The notes: generated from the letters alone by a model not told the origin. A DNA stretch of 64,000 nt from an uncultured Draconibacterium sp. (GCF_963676735.1 NZ_OY781464.1:4621001-4685000), one strand, 5' to 3'; positions 8,337 through 18,324 are shown, counted from the stretch's first letter. A program made the numbers and translations.

Positions 8337-11300
8337 ATGAAGCAATACAAATTGTTTAATAACGTATTTGGCTGGGTTAGTTTTTTAATTGCAGCCATTG
8401 TTTATTTAATGACTATTGAGCCCACCGTAAGTTTTTGGGATTGTGGCGAATTTATAACAACTGCTTTTAAGTTTGAAGTGGGTCACCCACCGGGAGCGCC
8501 GATATTTATGATTGTTGGCCGCTTTTTTACCCTGTTTGCAGGCCCCGAAGGAGCAGCAAAAATGGTAAATGTGCTATCTGCTTTGGCTAGTGCCGGTACC
8601 ATTTTGTTTTTGTTCTGGACAATTACCCACCTGGCCCGAAAAGTAATGGTTAAATCCGAAGAAGTTTCAGTGGGACAAACGGTATCCATTGTTGCAGCAG
8701 GGGTGGTTGGTGCCCTGGCTTATACCTTTTCCGATACCTTCTGGTTCTCAGCGGTTGAGGGCGAAGTTTACGCCAGTTCATCCTTGTTAACAGCATTGGT
8801 TTTCTGGGCCATTTTAAAATGGGAAGACGTGGCCGATGAGCCTTTTGCCAATCGCTGGCTAATATTTATCGCATACGTTATTGGCCTGTCAATTGGGGTA
8901 CACTTGTTAAACCTGTTGGCTATTCCGGCAATTGTATTTGTGTACTATTTCAGAAAATATGAAGTTAACCGGAAAGGGATTATCTGGGCCTTGGTAGCGT
9001 CGGTAATTTTGCTGGGTGCTGTTATGTACGGCATAATTCCGGGTTTTGTAAAAATAGCTTCGGTATTCGAGCTGATGTTGGTTAATGGTTTGGGGCTGCC
9101 CTATCATTCAGGGGTAATATTTTACTGTGTGCTAGTGGTTGCAGCACTGGTCTTTGGTATTTATTATACCCACAAAAAACATAAAGTGGTTTGGAATACC
9201 ATTCTGTTGGGTATCACCGTAATTCTTATTGGTTATTCGTCGTTTACCGTAATTATCATTCGGTCGTCGGCGCAACCACCCATGGATCAAAACAGCCCTA
9301 ATAATATTTTCTCCTTGTTAAGTTACCTGAATCGGGAGCAATATGGTTCGCGCCCATTGTTTAGCGGGCATTACTACAACTCGCCGTATAAAGTGGGCGA
9401 TCGTTTTTCGGAAGGTAGTCCGGTATATTCGCAAATCGATGGAAAATACGTAATTACCTATAACCGTTTTAATCCGAACTACGACGAAAAATTCACCACC
9501 GTTTTTCCACGTATGTGGAGCTCAATGGACCCGCAACATGCACAGGATTACCAGCAGTGGGGAAGAGTTAAAGGGAAGCGTATTCAGCACCGTAACGAAC
9601 GCGGCGAAATGGAAACCATTGTTAAACCAACGATGGGAGAAAATCTGCGCTTTTTCTTTAATTACCAGGTAAATCACATGTATTGGCGCTATTTTATGTG
9701 GAACTTTGTTGGGCGCCAAAACGATATTCAGGGTCATGGCAATATTTTTCATGGCAATTGGCTAAGCGGTATTAAATTTCTTGATGAAGCTCGTTTGGGC
9801 GACCAGGACACTTTACCTGCTAAACTGGCCAATAACAAAGCCCGCAATACCTATTACTTTTTGCCCCTTCTTCTCGGAATACTGGGAATTCTTTTTCAAT
9901 ATATGCGCGGAAAAGAAGGCCGCAAAGGATTATGGGTAGTGTTCTTGCTGTTTGTGTTAACCGGTTTAGCCATTGTGGTTTACCTAAACCAGTATCCGCA
10001 CCAACCGCGCGAACGCGATTATGCTTACGCCGGTTCGTTTTATGCCTTTGCTATTTGGATTGGACTGGGGGTACTCACCATTTCCGAAACCTTAAAAAAA
10101 TACCTTCCGGAAACGGTTGCCGGTGGCATTGCCGGGGTGCTAACATTAGTACTGGTTCCCGGAATTATGGCAGCCCAAAACTGGGACGACCACGACCGGT
10201 CGGGAAGATACACAGCCCGCGATTTTGGTGCCAATTACCTGAAAACCTGCCAGCCCAATGCCGTAATTTTTACCAACGGCGATAACGATACTTTCCCCTT
10301 GTGGTACAACCAGGAGGTGGAAGGCGTGCGTACCGATGTACGCGTTTGTAACCTCAGCTATTTGCAAACCGATTGGTACATCAATCAAATGCGCCGCAAA
10401 GCTTACGAATCGGAACCAATTGCTTATACTTTAAAACCCGATCAGTACCGACTGGGCACTCGCGATGCAGTTTACCTGCTCGATGACTCAAGGATAAAAC
10501 GCGACTACGTGGGCTTAAAAGAAGCTGTTGATTTTATTGCAAACGACAACCCGGCCACCAAATTGCAGCAAGCCGATAACGCTGCTTATTTACCCAAAAA
10601 GAAAATACATTTTAAGGTAGATAAAGAGGCTGTTATCAGAAATAATGTGGTAGCACCTGAGGATTACGATAAAATTGTGGACGAAATTGTTATTGATCTT
10701 TCGGATAAAAATATGTTATCGAAAGATGAAATGATGATACTGGATATGCTGGCCACCAACGATTGGAGCCGACCGGTATACTGGTCGATTACAGTTGGAC
10801 GAAGCAAATACATGAACCTAAGTGATTATTTCCAGGTAGAAGGTTTTGCTTTCCGTTTGGTACCTATAAAAACGGCAAGTAACCCGCAGCAGCTTAAGTT
10901 TGGCAGGGTAAATACAAAAATAATGTACAACAACCTGATGAATAATTTTAGCTGGGGAAATATGAATGACCCGGAAATATACCTGGATGAAACCAATACC
11001 CGAATGATGACCAATATTCGAAATAGTTTTAATCGTCTGGCGTCGGCTTTGGTTGAAGAAGGCAAAAAGGATTCGGCTATTGCAGTAATCGACCGCTGTA
11101 ACGAGCTGCTTCCAAGCACAATCGTGCCTTACGAATATTTCGCTATGGAACTGGCTGAAAGTTATATTGGGGCAGGTGCCAATGATAAAGGCCTGGAAAT
11201 GATTGAAACTGCTTACAATGCATTTAACGATGAGCTGAATTATTATTTCTCGTTAGAGCCGAAGTTGTTGGGAACCATGGGGATTGGAGAAGAAATTCAG

Positions 11301-11420
11301 CGAAATATGTTTTACCTGCAAAAAATGGAGCGTGCCGCCCGAAGAGCTGGTGATAATGAGTTGTCGGAACAAATTGGTGCCAGCCTGAAGAGCTATTTCG
11401 AGCGTTATGGCAATATGTAG
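8337..11420 (+). CDS. DUF2723 multi-pass membrane protein (TMEM260-like, putative glycosyltransferase)
   Basis: 1027 aa. The DUF2723 signature lies at the N terminus (YLMTIEPTVSFWDCGEFITTAFKFEVGHPPGAP), with an acidic DCGEF segment and HPPG characteristic of GT-C-like enzymes. About ten hydrophobic helices fill residues 10-310 and 490-600. The C-terminal about 400 residues are soluble and carry NGDNDTFPLWYNQEVEG. The human relative TMEM260 is a protein O-mannosyltransferase; activity of bacterial members is not established. The ATG at 8337 is preferred over a TTG two codons upstream. A near-consensus -7 box lies at 8280-8287. Confidence 0.88.
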   Translation: MKQYKLFNNVFGWVSFLIAAIVYLMTIEPTVSFWDCGEFITTAFKFEVGHPPGAPIFMIVGRFFTLFAGPEGAAKMVNVLSALASAGTILFLFWTITHLARKVMVKSEEVSVGQTVSIVAAGVVGALAYTFSDTFWFSAVEGEVYASSSLLTALVFWAILKWEDVADEPFANRWLIFIAYVIGLSIGVHLLNLLAIPAIVFVYYFRKYEVNRKGIIWALVASVILLGAVMYGIIPGFVKIASVFELMLVNGLGLPYHSGVIFYCVLVVAALVFGIYYTHKKHKVVWNTILLGITVILIGYSSFTVIIIRSSAQPPMDQNSPNNIFSLLSYLNREQYGSRPLFSGHYYNSPYKVGDRFSEGSPVYSQIDGKYVITYNRFNPNYDEKFTTVFPRMWSSMDPQHAQDYQQWGRVKGKRIQHRNERGEMETIVKPTMGENLRFFFNYQVNHMYWRYFMWNFVGRQNDIQGHGNIFHGNWLSGIKFLDEARLGDQDTLPAKLANNKARNTYYFLPLLLGILGILFQYMRGKEGRKGLWVVFLLFVLTGLAIVVYLNQYPHQPRERDYAYAGSFYAFAIWIGLGVLTISETLKKYLPETVAGGIAGVLTLVLVPGIMAAQNWDDHDRSGRYTARDFGANYLKTCQPNAVIFTNGDNDTFPLWYNQEVEGVRTDVRVCNLSYLQTDWYINQMRRKAYESEPIAYTLKPDQYRLGTRDAVYLLDDSRIKRDYVGLKEAVDFIANDNPATKLQQADNAAYLPKKKIHFKVDKEAVIRNNVVAPEDYDKIVDEIVIDLSDKNMLSKDEMMILDMLATNDWSRPVYWSITVGRSKYMNLSDYFQVEGFAFRLVPIKTASNPQQLKFGRVNTKIMYNNLMNNFSWGNMNDPEIYLDETNTRMMTNIRNSFNRLASALVEEGKKDSAIAVIDRCNELLPSTIVPYEYFAMELAESYIGAGANDKGLEMIETAYNAFNDELNYYFSLEPKLLGTMGIGEEIQRNMFYLQKMERAARRAGDNELSEQIGASLKSYFERYGNM

Positions 11421-11459
11421 CACCGGTAGATTAATTAAAAAACAAAAAACAGTATAGGA

Positions 11460-12727
11460 ATGAATATTTTAATAGTAGGCTCAGGAGGCAGAGAACATGC
11501 TTTGGGGTGGAAAATTAAACAAAGCAACAAAGTTGAGAAACTATTTTTTGCACCGGGAAATGCCGGTACCGCAGAGCTTGGAACCAATATTGATGCGGGT
11601 GTTTCGGATTTTGAAATATTAAAAGCTGAGGTGTTAAAGAACAACATCGACCTGATGTTGGTAGGACCGGAAGTGCTTTGGTTGAAGGATTGCACGATTT
11701 CTTTGCAGCCGATGCTGAATTGGCTTCAGTGAAGGTTGTTGGCCCTAAAAAAGCCGGTGCCGAACTGGAAGGAAGTAAGGATTTTGCAAAAGCTTTTATG
11801 GCTCGCCACAACATTCCTACTGCAAAATATTGTACGGTTACTGCAGCAAATCTCGATGAGGGAATCGAATTCTTAACCACCATGACAGCCCCCTATGTGC
11901 TAAAAGCCGATGGTTTGGCGGCCGGAAAAGGGGTGTTGATTATCGATTCGTTAGAAGAAGCTCAAAACTCCTTAAAAGAAATGCTCGACGGACAGTTTGG
12001 TGCGGCCAGCAGCAAAGTAGTTATCGAAGAGTTTTTAAGTGGTGTTGAAGTTTCTGTATTTGTACTTACCGATGGGAAAAACTATAAAACTCTGCCCGAA
12101 GCAAAAGATTATAAACGAATTGGTGAAGGCGATACCGGTTTAAACACCGGAGGAATGGGCGCCATAACACCGGTACCTTTTGCCGATGCTGAATTTATGG
12201 AGAAAGTGGAAAAGCAGATTATTGCACCAACGGTTTCAGGTTTGGCAAAAGATGGTATTGATTACTGTGGTTTTATCTTTTTTGGTTTAATTAATGTAAA
12301 CAATAATCCTTACGTTATTGAATACAACGTTAGAATGGGCGACCCGGAAACAGAAGCCGTTATGTTACGCGTAAAATCAGATTTTGTTGATTTGCTGGAA
12401 GGTGCCGCAACAGGTACTTTAAACGAAAAAGAAATAGAATTTGATGATCGTACGGCAGTTACCGTGATGTTGGTATCAGGAGGTTATCCCGGAAGTTATG
12501 AAAAAGGAAAAGTAATTACCGGAACCGAAAAGGTTTCTGACAGTATTGTTTTTCATGCAGGTACAAAAGCCAATGAATCGGATGTTGTTACCGCAGGAGG
12601 TCGCGTAATTTCAGTTAGTTCTTATGGAACTGATATGAACGATGCCTTGGCAACCTCGTATAAAAACGCCGAAAAAATCAGTTTTGAAGGAAAATACTAC
12701 CGTAAGGACCTGGGATTTGACTTGTAG
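11460..12727 (+). pseudogene. purD: Phosphoribosylamine-glycine ligase, split by a one-base frameshift
   Basis: Second step of purine synthesis (GAR synthetase). The first frame (11460-11675) encodes the N-terminal domain MNILIVGSGGREHAL to LMLVGPEV. The expected next residues P-L-V-E-G are in the next frame from 11678, which runs without interruption to 12727 through the ATP-grasp domain (LKADGLAAGKGV, GEGDTGLNTGGMGA, EYNVRMGDPETE). Adding one C at about 11676 restores one protein of about 423 aa, the family length. Both halves are well conserved, so either the mutation is recent or the base was lost in sequencing/assembly. purD is normally needed for purine prototrophy, which favours an error. 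Confidence 0.9.
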
Positions 12728-12826
12728 ACTATAGTTTCTAAACGGATAAAACGATTGCAGTTGGCGATGCTTTCATTTAAATCGCACGACTTTTGGTGTT
12801 GTTAGTTTCTTGAAAAGCAAAGGAGC

Positions 12827-13828
12827 ATGATATTAAAAAGGCTGAAGTCAAACAGTTCTGTAAGCTTAATTTTGGTGCCAATAGTTTCATTGGTACTGTG
12901 GGTAAAAAGCATTCAGCAACCTTTGGCATACGACTTTTATCCTGGCGAACAGGAAAATGTACTTTTTGCTTTGTTTTTTCAGCTGGTTAAAAATAGTGAT
13001 TTAGCACAGGTAGTTAGCGGAATACTGCTGGCAGTTGCCCTTGCCTACCTTATGCAATTGGTAAACGACCGGTATATGTTTATTCGGATTAAGAGTAAAT
13101 TGCCGGCTTTATCGTTTGCTATTGTTATTGGTGGTATTGTACCAATGCATACCTTGCATCCGGTTTATTTTGGGGCTGTATTTGTGCTACTCGCCGTTTA
13201 CAGGTTGTTTTCTGCTTTTGAAATTAAAAGGCCCTATTCATTGGTGTTTGATGTTGGCTTTTTACTGGGGATTGGGGCTTTGTTCTATCTAAATCTTCTG
13301 GTGCTTTTGCCTGCGTTTATGATTGGCATTGTTATACTAGGGCGCGAAACCGGTTGGCGCGAATTTGTTATAATGCCTATGGGATTTTTCCTGCCTTTTA
13401 TATTTGCCTTATCCTTTATGGCCCTAAACAATCAGCTTCTTGAAACCATTGCTATTTTTCAGGAAAACATAATAACACCTGTTAATCATTTTCAATCCAA
13501 CATACCTTTACAGGTTTATGTTGTTACACTCGTTCTCTTAACAATCGCCGGAAGTGTAGGTATGTTTAAGCAGTACGATACAAAGAAAATCAGCTCAAGA
13601 AAATATTTTACAGTCTTTTTCTGGATATTTATTTTTTCGCTGGCCAGTTTTGTGTTTATGCCGGTAACATCACATGAAATGCTTGTGATTACAGCCATTC
13701 CGGTAACCTATTTAATAGCCAATTTTTTTGTGTTTATGAAAAGTCGCTTTTGGAGCGAATTGCTTTTTATTTTACTCTTGCTAATTGTTGTTTCAATGCA
13801 GTTTTCTTTCGACATTTTTAATGGATAA
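12827..13828 (+). CDS. DUF6427-family inner-membrane protein
   Basis: 333 aa with about eight to nine hydrophobic helices almost end to end and only short loops (for example VFVLLAVYRLF and FVFMPVTSHEMLVITAIP). It resembles the Bacteroidota-specific DUF6427 family; function unknown. An AAGGAG motif sits right before the ATG, too close for an ideal ribosome-binding site. It overlaps the next gene by 8 bases (ATGGATAA), so the two are probably translated together, and a link with the carbamoyltransferase is plausible but untested. Confidence 0.75.
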   Translation: MILKRLKSNSSVSLILVPIVSLVLWVKSIQQPLAYDFYPGEQENVLFALFFQLVKNSDLAQVVSGILLAVALAYLMQLVNDRYMFIRIKSKLPALSFAIVIGGIVPMHTLHPVYFGAVFVLLAVYRLFSAFEIKRPYSLVFDVGFLLGIGALFYLNLLVLLPAFMIGIVILGRETGWREFVIMPMGFFLPFIFALSFMALNNQLLETIAIFQENIITPVNHFQSNIPLQVYVVTLVLLTIAGSVGMFKQYDTKKISSRKYFTVFFWIFIFSLASFVFMPVTSHEMLVITAIPVTYLIANFFVFMKSRFWSELLFILLLLIVVSMQFSFDIFNG

Positions 13829-15470
13829 AAACAAACCTACATTAGCCATTTACGGTATTCAGGATCGATTTGATTATGGACACCCGTTTTATGTACACGA
13901 TCATAACATGGCTTTTATGCGCAAGGGAAAAGTTGAATGGTTTTTGCAACAGGAACGAATTTCGAGACGAAAACGCGATAACACCCTTCATAAAAATTTA
14001 AAAAGCATTTTAAAAGAGAAAAAACTTGTTGGACAGGATTACGACCTTGTTTTTGTTGACAATGTGGTGGGGCGTTCCTTTCTTCTTCAAAATGGAGAGG
14101 TTCGTTTTGAAGCTCCACTCACAAATGAGTTGGCAACCGAACCTGAGCAAGGCAGATGTTGGTGGTTTGGACAGGAAAAAGAAGCCTGGGTATTAAACCA
14201 CGAAATGGCCCATATGTTTTCATGTCTTCCTTTCTTCGGTAATTTCAGGGAAAATAGTTTGCTGGTACATTTTGATGGCGGCGCCAGCTTATCCAATTTT
14301 TCGGTTGCGGTATACCAAAATGGCCAAATAAAGTGGTTGGAATACCATTGGGAATTAAAGCCTTACTCCACCCTGTTTAATGCCAATGCCCTGGTTTTTG
14401 CAATAATTGGAGCCAGGCTTGCCGAACAGAATGCTGTACCTGGTAAATTTATGGGGTACGCCGGTTTGGGAAGCTATAAACCAGAATTGAAAACCTGGTT
14501 GCAAGAAAACAATTTATTTCAGGATATCTGGGGAAAGACATCGCTGTTTTTCGATGCAGCAGAAAAGGATTGGGGAGTAGAGTTAAAGTCTTTTAATCAG
14601 AAAGATCCTTTCCTGCAAGATGTTGCTGCCACACTTCAAGAACTTTTTACCCTGGAGCTGCTGAAGAATTTAAGGCGGTTAAAAGAAAACTCCGGGGCAG
14701 ATTTTCTTTACTATACCGGAGGTTCGGCATTAAACATTGTGGCCAACACACGCATAATTAACAGTGGTATATTTCAGCAGGTTTTTATTCCACCCTGCAC
14801 CGAAGACTCGGGGTTGGCACTTGGTGCTGCCGCCTGTGTCGAGTGGAAAAAGCATGGAAAGGTTGAACCCGGCACGGCCTATTTAAACAATTGGGGTATT
14901 GAAAACTATGAAGCAACCATTAGCGAGGAAGAAATAAAGTTGCTGGCTAAAAAGCTGGTTGATAAAAAGCTTATTGGCATTTGTAATGGTTTTGGCGAAG
15001 CAGGACCCCGCGCACTTGGTAATAGAAGTATTCTGGCCTTTGCGGGCTCAAAAGCTCTGGCAAAAAAATTAAGTACCGAGAAAAAAGGGCGCGAATGGTA
15101 TCGTCCGTTGGCCCCGGTGGCATTAGAAAAAAATGTAAAATATTTTACCGGGCAGAAAACAATCGATGCCTTATCGGAGCATATGCTTCTTGATTTTGCC
15201 GTTTTGCCCCAGAAACAAAATGAAATAGCCGGAGCTATTCACGCCGACGGAACAGCCCGCTTTCAAACCCTCTTTAAACGGGAAAACAACCCTTTTCTTT
15301 TTGATTTGCTCACACATTTGGATAAGACATACGGAATAAAAGCACTAATTAATACTTCGTTTAATGCAGGAGGAGAGCCAATTGTACATACCGAAGAAGA
15401 TGCTTTGAAAGCAGCAAAAAAAATGCAGCTTGATGGCATAATTTTAAACGGAAAGTTTACGCAGCTTTAA
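13821..15470 (+). CDS. Carbamoyltransferase (CmcH/NodU/TobZ family)
   Basis: 549 aa. The N-terminal part has the Kae1-like ASKHA fold; HEMAHMFSCL supplies the conserved His motif (HxxxH) used for metal/carbamoyl-adenylate chemistry. The C-terminal carbamoyltransferase domain (about 360-549) has GEAGPRALGNRSILA, a motif typical of the family, and LINTSFNAGGEPIVHT near the end. Such enzymes transfer carbamoyl from carbamoyl phosphate through carbamoyl-AMP to a hydroxyl of a sugar, antibiotic or lipid; the acceptor here is unknown. The ATG at 13821 overlaps the DUF6427 stop. tsaB, whose pathway also uses carbamoyl-adenylate, follows. Confidence 0.87.
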   Translation: MDKNKPTLAIYGIQDRFDYGHPFYVHDHNMAFMRKGKVEWFLQQERISRRKRDNTLHKNLKSILKEKKLVGQDYDLVFVDNVVGRSFLLQNGEVRFEAPLTNELATEPEQGRCWWFGQEKEAWVLNHEMAHMFSCLPFFGNFRENSLLVHFDGGASLSNFSVAVYQNGQIKWLEYHWELKPYSTLFNANALVFAIIGARLAEQNAVPGKFMGYAGLGSYKPELKTWLQENNLFQDIWGKTSLFFDAAEKDWGVELKSFNQKDPFLQDVAATLQELFTLELLKNLRRLKENSGADFLYYTGGSALNIVANTRIINSGIFQQVFIPPCTEDSGLALGAAACVEWKKHGKVEPGTAYLNNWGIENYEATISEEEIKLLAKKLVDKKLIGICNGFGEAGPRALGNRSILAFAGSKALAKKLSTEKKGREWYRPLAPVALEKNVKYFTGQKTIDALSEHMLLDFAVLPQKQNEIAGAIHADGTARFQTLFKRENNPFLFDLLTHLDKTYGIKALINTSFNAGGEPIVHTEEDALKAAKKMQLDGIILNGKFTQL

Positions 15471-15471
15471 C

Positions 15472-15479
15472 TATTTTTG
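15472..15479 (+). promoter_or_regulatory. Promoter -7 element of tsaB
   Basis: TATTTTTG matches TAnnTTTG exactly and lies 23 bp before the tsaB ATG, overlapping the region right after the carbamoyltransferase stop. No TTG -33 box is visible at the right spacing, so promoter strength is uncertain. Confidence 0.5.
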
Positions 15480-15502
15480 CGAAAGTTTGTTAAAAGAATC
15501 AA

Positions 15503-16216
15503 ATGGCAAAATTATTAAATATCGAAACATCAACCGAAGTTTGTTCGGTTTCGCTGGCCGAGAATGGCAAAACAATGTTTTTAAAAGAAAGTGCAGATGG
15601 TTTGAAGCATTCGGAGTTGCTTACTGTTTTTATTGAAGAACTCTTTGAAAAGAACCACTTTGACATTCAAAACATAGATGCGGTTGCGGTTAGCAAAGGC
15701 CCCGGATCGTACACCGGACTCCGAATCGGTGTGTCGGTAGCAAAAGGCTTGTGTTATGCACTTGATAAACCACTTATCGGTATTGGGTCAATAGAGGCAA
15801 TGGGACACTTTGTGGCTGAAAATATAGCAGATTTTTATACCTCAACGGATAACGAAGAGCTACTTTTTTGCCCAATGATTGATGCACGCCGCATGGAAGT
15901 GTACACGGCACTTTACGATAAAACAGGAAAAGCACTTACAAAAGTTAGTGCTGAAATTATTGACGAAAACTCTTTTGCTGAACAGCTTAAGCAGAAAAAA
16001 ATATTGTTTTTTGGAAATGGTGCCCAAAAATGCGGCGGTAAAATAAAACACGAAAATGCGTTGTTTACTGGTCCGGAAAAAACATCGGCACGATTTATGC
16101 AAAATCTGGCAGAAATAAAGTACAACAAAAAGGAATTTGAAAACGTTGCTTATTTCGAACCTTTTTATTTAAAGGATTTTGTAGCAACCATTCCGAAAAA
16201 CAAAATTTTAAAATGA
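15503..16216 (+). CDS. tsaB: tRNA threonylcarbamoyladenosine biosynthesis protein TsaB
   Basis: 237 aa ASKHA-fold protein that partners TsaD and TsaE to make t6A37 in ANN-decoding tRNAs. The N terminus LLNIETSTEVCSVSL and VAVSKGPGSYTGLRIGVSVAKGLCYAL are diagnostic. The C-terminal half is variable, as usual in TsaB, which lacks TsaD's metal site. It overlaps the DUF3108 gene by 4 bases (ATGA), so the two are co-translated. Confidence 0.95.
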   Translation: MAKLLNIETSTEVCSVSLAENGKTMFLKESADGLKHSELLTVFIEELFEKNHFDIQNIDAVAVSKGPGSYTGLRIGVSVAKGLCYALDKPLIGIGSIEAMGHFVAENIADFYTSTDNEELLFCPMIDARRMEVYTALYDKTGKALTKVSAEIIDENSFAEQLKQKKILFFGNGAQKCGGKIKHENALFTGPEKTSARFMQNLAEIKYNKKEFENVAYFEPFYLKDFVATIPKNKILK

Positions 16217-16947
16217 AGAAAGTAATTGTAATACTGACTGTTTTTGTTTTTGCCACACACTTGCTTTATGCCAATGAAATCTCGATAAAATTTCATTTAA
16301 AGTTTGGTTTTGTAAAAGGCGGCGAGGCAGAAATGACTATCTACGATACAATTTTTAACGGGCAACCGGCCATTCATTACCACGTAATGGGAAAGACTAC
16401 CGGCCTTGCCAATAAATTATATGGTGTTTACGACATATACGAAACCACTGTTGATGCCGAAACAAGGTTACCAGTAAAAACCATTAGAAATGTAAAAGAA
16501 GGCAGTTACCGGCGCTATAACGAAACACTGTTTTACCATGATGTTGATTCGATTTACAGCCAGCGTAGCGGTTGGCGTGCTGTTCCGGAAGATTTACTCG
16601 ACCTGATTTCGGTTTTCTTTTATTTCGTTCATAAAAATCCATTTGAAAATCTTCAACCCGGTGATGCCGTAATTTATCCAACCATAAATGCCGATAAAAT
16701 ATCAGATGTTTCCATTCGATATTTGCGCGATGAGAAAATTAAAACCGATGTGGGAGAAATTGATTGTCACGTATTAACACCAACTGTTCGGAAAGGAAGG
16801 GTGTTGGAGAAATCAGACGGCGTACGGTTTTACCTGGCAAAAAAAGATAAAGTGCCTGTTTACATTGAATTCGATATGCGCGTTGGTGCCTTAAAAGGAG
16901 TGATAAAACATTACAAAATTAACGGTGTTGAGCGCGTATTGCAATAG
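16213..16947 (+). CDS. DUF3108-family secreted/periplasmic protein
   Basis: 244 aa with a signal peptide (residues 1-20, ending LLYA-N). The mature part matches DUF3108: a beta-rich fold with FVKGGEAEMTIYD, NGQPAIHYHVMGKTTG and a C-terminal RVGALKGVIKHYKI. The function of the family is unknown; lipid or cell-envelope carrier roles have been suggested from the fold. It is coupled to tsaB by a 4-base overlap. Confidence 0.85.
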   Translation: MKKVIVILTVFVFATHLLYANEISIKFHLKFGFVKGGEAEMTIYDTIFNGQPAIHYHVMGKTTGLANKLYGVYDIYETTVDAETRLPVKTIRNVKEGSYRRYNETLFYHDVDSIYSQRSGWRAVPEDLLDLISVFFYFVHKNPFENLQPGDAVIYPTINADKISDVSIRYLRDEKIKTDVGEIDCHVLTPTVRKGRVLEKSDGVRFYLAKKDKVPVYIEFDMRVGALKGVIKHYKINGVERVLQ

Positions 16948-16982
16948 ATTTGTTGAAAAAGAGCAAAAGCAGCTAGAAATGC

Positions 16983-17011
16983 TTGATATTTAATGGATTT
17001 AATTATTTTTG
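16983..17011 (+). promoter_or_regulatory. Promoter of efp
   Basis: TTG (16983-16985), an 18-bp spacer and TATTTTTG (17004-17011) form a full Bacteroidota -33/-7 promoter. The predicted start site is about 23 nt before the efp ATG at 17040. Confidence 0.75.
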
Positions 17012-17039
17012 CAGCGGTTTAAAAAGAAAAAAATTTATC

Positions 17040-17609
17040 ATGGCTTCTACAGCAGACTTTAAAAATGGAATGTGCTTTATGTTTAAAGGTGACATTTACA
17101 CCATTGTATCATTCCTGCACGTAAAACCGGGAAAAGGCCCCGCTTTTGTACGTACAAAACTTAAAAATGTAAAAACCGGTAGGGTAATTGAAAATACTTT
17201 TAACTCAGGTGTTAAAGTTGATGATGTTCGTGTTGAACGCCGTCCTTACCAGTTCCTGTATCGCGATGATATGGGGTTAAATGTAATGAACACCGAAACT
17301 TACGAGCAGATTTCAATACCTGAATCGATGGTTGAAAATAACGACCTGATGAAAGAAGGACAGGTAATTGAAATTCAGTTTCATGCAGAAGAAGAGCTTC
17401 CGTTAACAGCTGAAATGCCCGACAAAGTGGAGTTAACAATTACAGCAACTATTGAGGGTGAAAAAGGAAACACCGCCAGTTCAACAGCATTAAAACCTGC
17501 AACCGTTGAAACCGGAGCAGAGGTTATGGTGCCCATGTTTATAAACGAAGGCGATGTTATTCGCGTTAGTACAGCCGACCGTTCTTACAGCGAGCGCGTA
17601 AAGCAGTAA
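17040..17609 (+). CDS. efp: Translation elongation factor P
   Basis: 189 aa, three beta-barrel domains. It relieves ribosome stalling at polyproline. The loop residue that can be modified is Lys in KPGKGPAF, not the Arg of the rhamnosylated class. The C-terminal VSTADRSYSERVKQ is the usual end. The ATG at 17040 gives the standard MASTADFKNG start; a further 19 codons upstream are open but carry the promoter. A clear terminator follows. Confidence 0.97.
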   Translation: MASTADFKNGMCFMFKGDIYTIVSFLHVKPGKGPAFVRTKLKNVKTGRVIENTFNSGVKVDDVRVERRPYQFLYRDDMGLNVMNTETYEQISIPESMVENNDLMKEGQVIEIQFHAEEELPLTAEMPDKVELTITATIEGEKGNTASSTALKPATVETGAEVMVPMFINEGDVIRVSTADRSYSERVKQ

Positions 17610-17631
17610 ATACATTTTTAATACATACAAG

Positions 17632-17662
17632 AAGCCGGTATTTTTTTAATGCCGGCTTTTCT
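17632..17662 (+). terminator. Intrinsic terminator after efp
   Basis: AAGCCGG (17632-17638) pairs with CCGGCTT (17652-17658) across a T-rich loop and is followed by TTCTTTT. The stop of efp is 23 bp upstream. It may also serve the convergent barrel gene, less well because its minus-strand U tract is broken. Confidence 0.75.
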
Positions 17663-17667
17663 TTTGC

Positions 17668-18324
17668 TTATTTTTTAGAAAAGGTATAACGGAATACACC
17701 AAATACGGTTACGTTATGGTCGTTATCCTCACTTGAATACATCTCGGTTCCTTCCGTGTTTATATTAGATAACCCATAAACAGCACGAACTCCCAGGCTT
17801 AAGTTGTCATTTAGTTGATATCCCAAACCCACGGGAATTCCAATATCTACAGTTTTTATATAGTCTTTAAAATCATAGCTTGCACCTTCATCAGGTTTAT
17901 CTTTAGCACTTAATAAAAACGAGGGTTGCAGACCGCCTTCTGCATAAAATCCACTATTCGATTGGTAATGGTACAATAAGGGAATATTCAGGTACGATAG
18001 GTTTACTTTGCCCGAAAAGGTATTTTCTTCAAATTGTACACTTTTGAGTGAATAGGTATCGTAAGAAATTGTTTCCTCGTAGCTTGCTCCCTGAAATGAA
18101 ATATTTACACCGGATTTGAAGGATGATTTTTCATCGCGTCTGAGTACGGTTGTTTCAGCTCCAATAGCTCCTCCAAATGCAGGGTTGTAACTTTCTCCAC
18201 CTTTAACATGTGTCATCCCGGCATTGGCAATAAGAGCAATATCCTCACTTACGGCTAGTCGCCATTGGCAATCGCAAGCACAAAGCATAGTTGTAACAAA
18301 TACAAAAAAGATAATTTTTTTCAT
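17668..18324 (-). CDS. Outer-membrane beta-barrel protein (porin-like, OmpW/OmpA-barrel type)
   Basis: 218 aa. A signal peptide MKKIIFFVFVTTMLCAC could be a lipoprotein signal (L-C-A-C) or a normal one. The rest alternates beta-strand patterns (LALIANAGMTHVKGGE, KVNLSYLNIPLLYHYQSN, IPVGLGYQLNDNLSLGVRAVYGLSNI), ending in a strand with FGVFRYTFSKK, like small eight-stranded barrels of Bacteroidota. The ATG at 18324 is preferred because the signal peptide starts there. Function unknown. Confidence 0.75.
   Translation of the reverse strand: MKKIIFFVFVTTMLCACDCQWRLAVSEDIALIANAGMTHVKGGESYNPAFGGAIGAETTVLRRDEKSSFKSGVNISFQGASYEETISYDTYSLKSVQFEENTFSGKVNLSYLNIPLLYHYQSNSGFYAEGGLQPSFLLSAKDKPDEGASYDFKDYIKTVDIGIPVGLGYQLNDNLSLGVRAVYGLSNINTEGTEMYSSEDNDHNVTVFGVFRYTFSKK

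Noticed and set aside
11678..12727. Separate short ligase gene starting at 11678
   Set aside because: Begins at a TTG in mid-domain; it is the continuation of purD after the frameshift.
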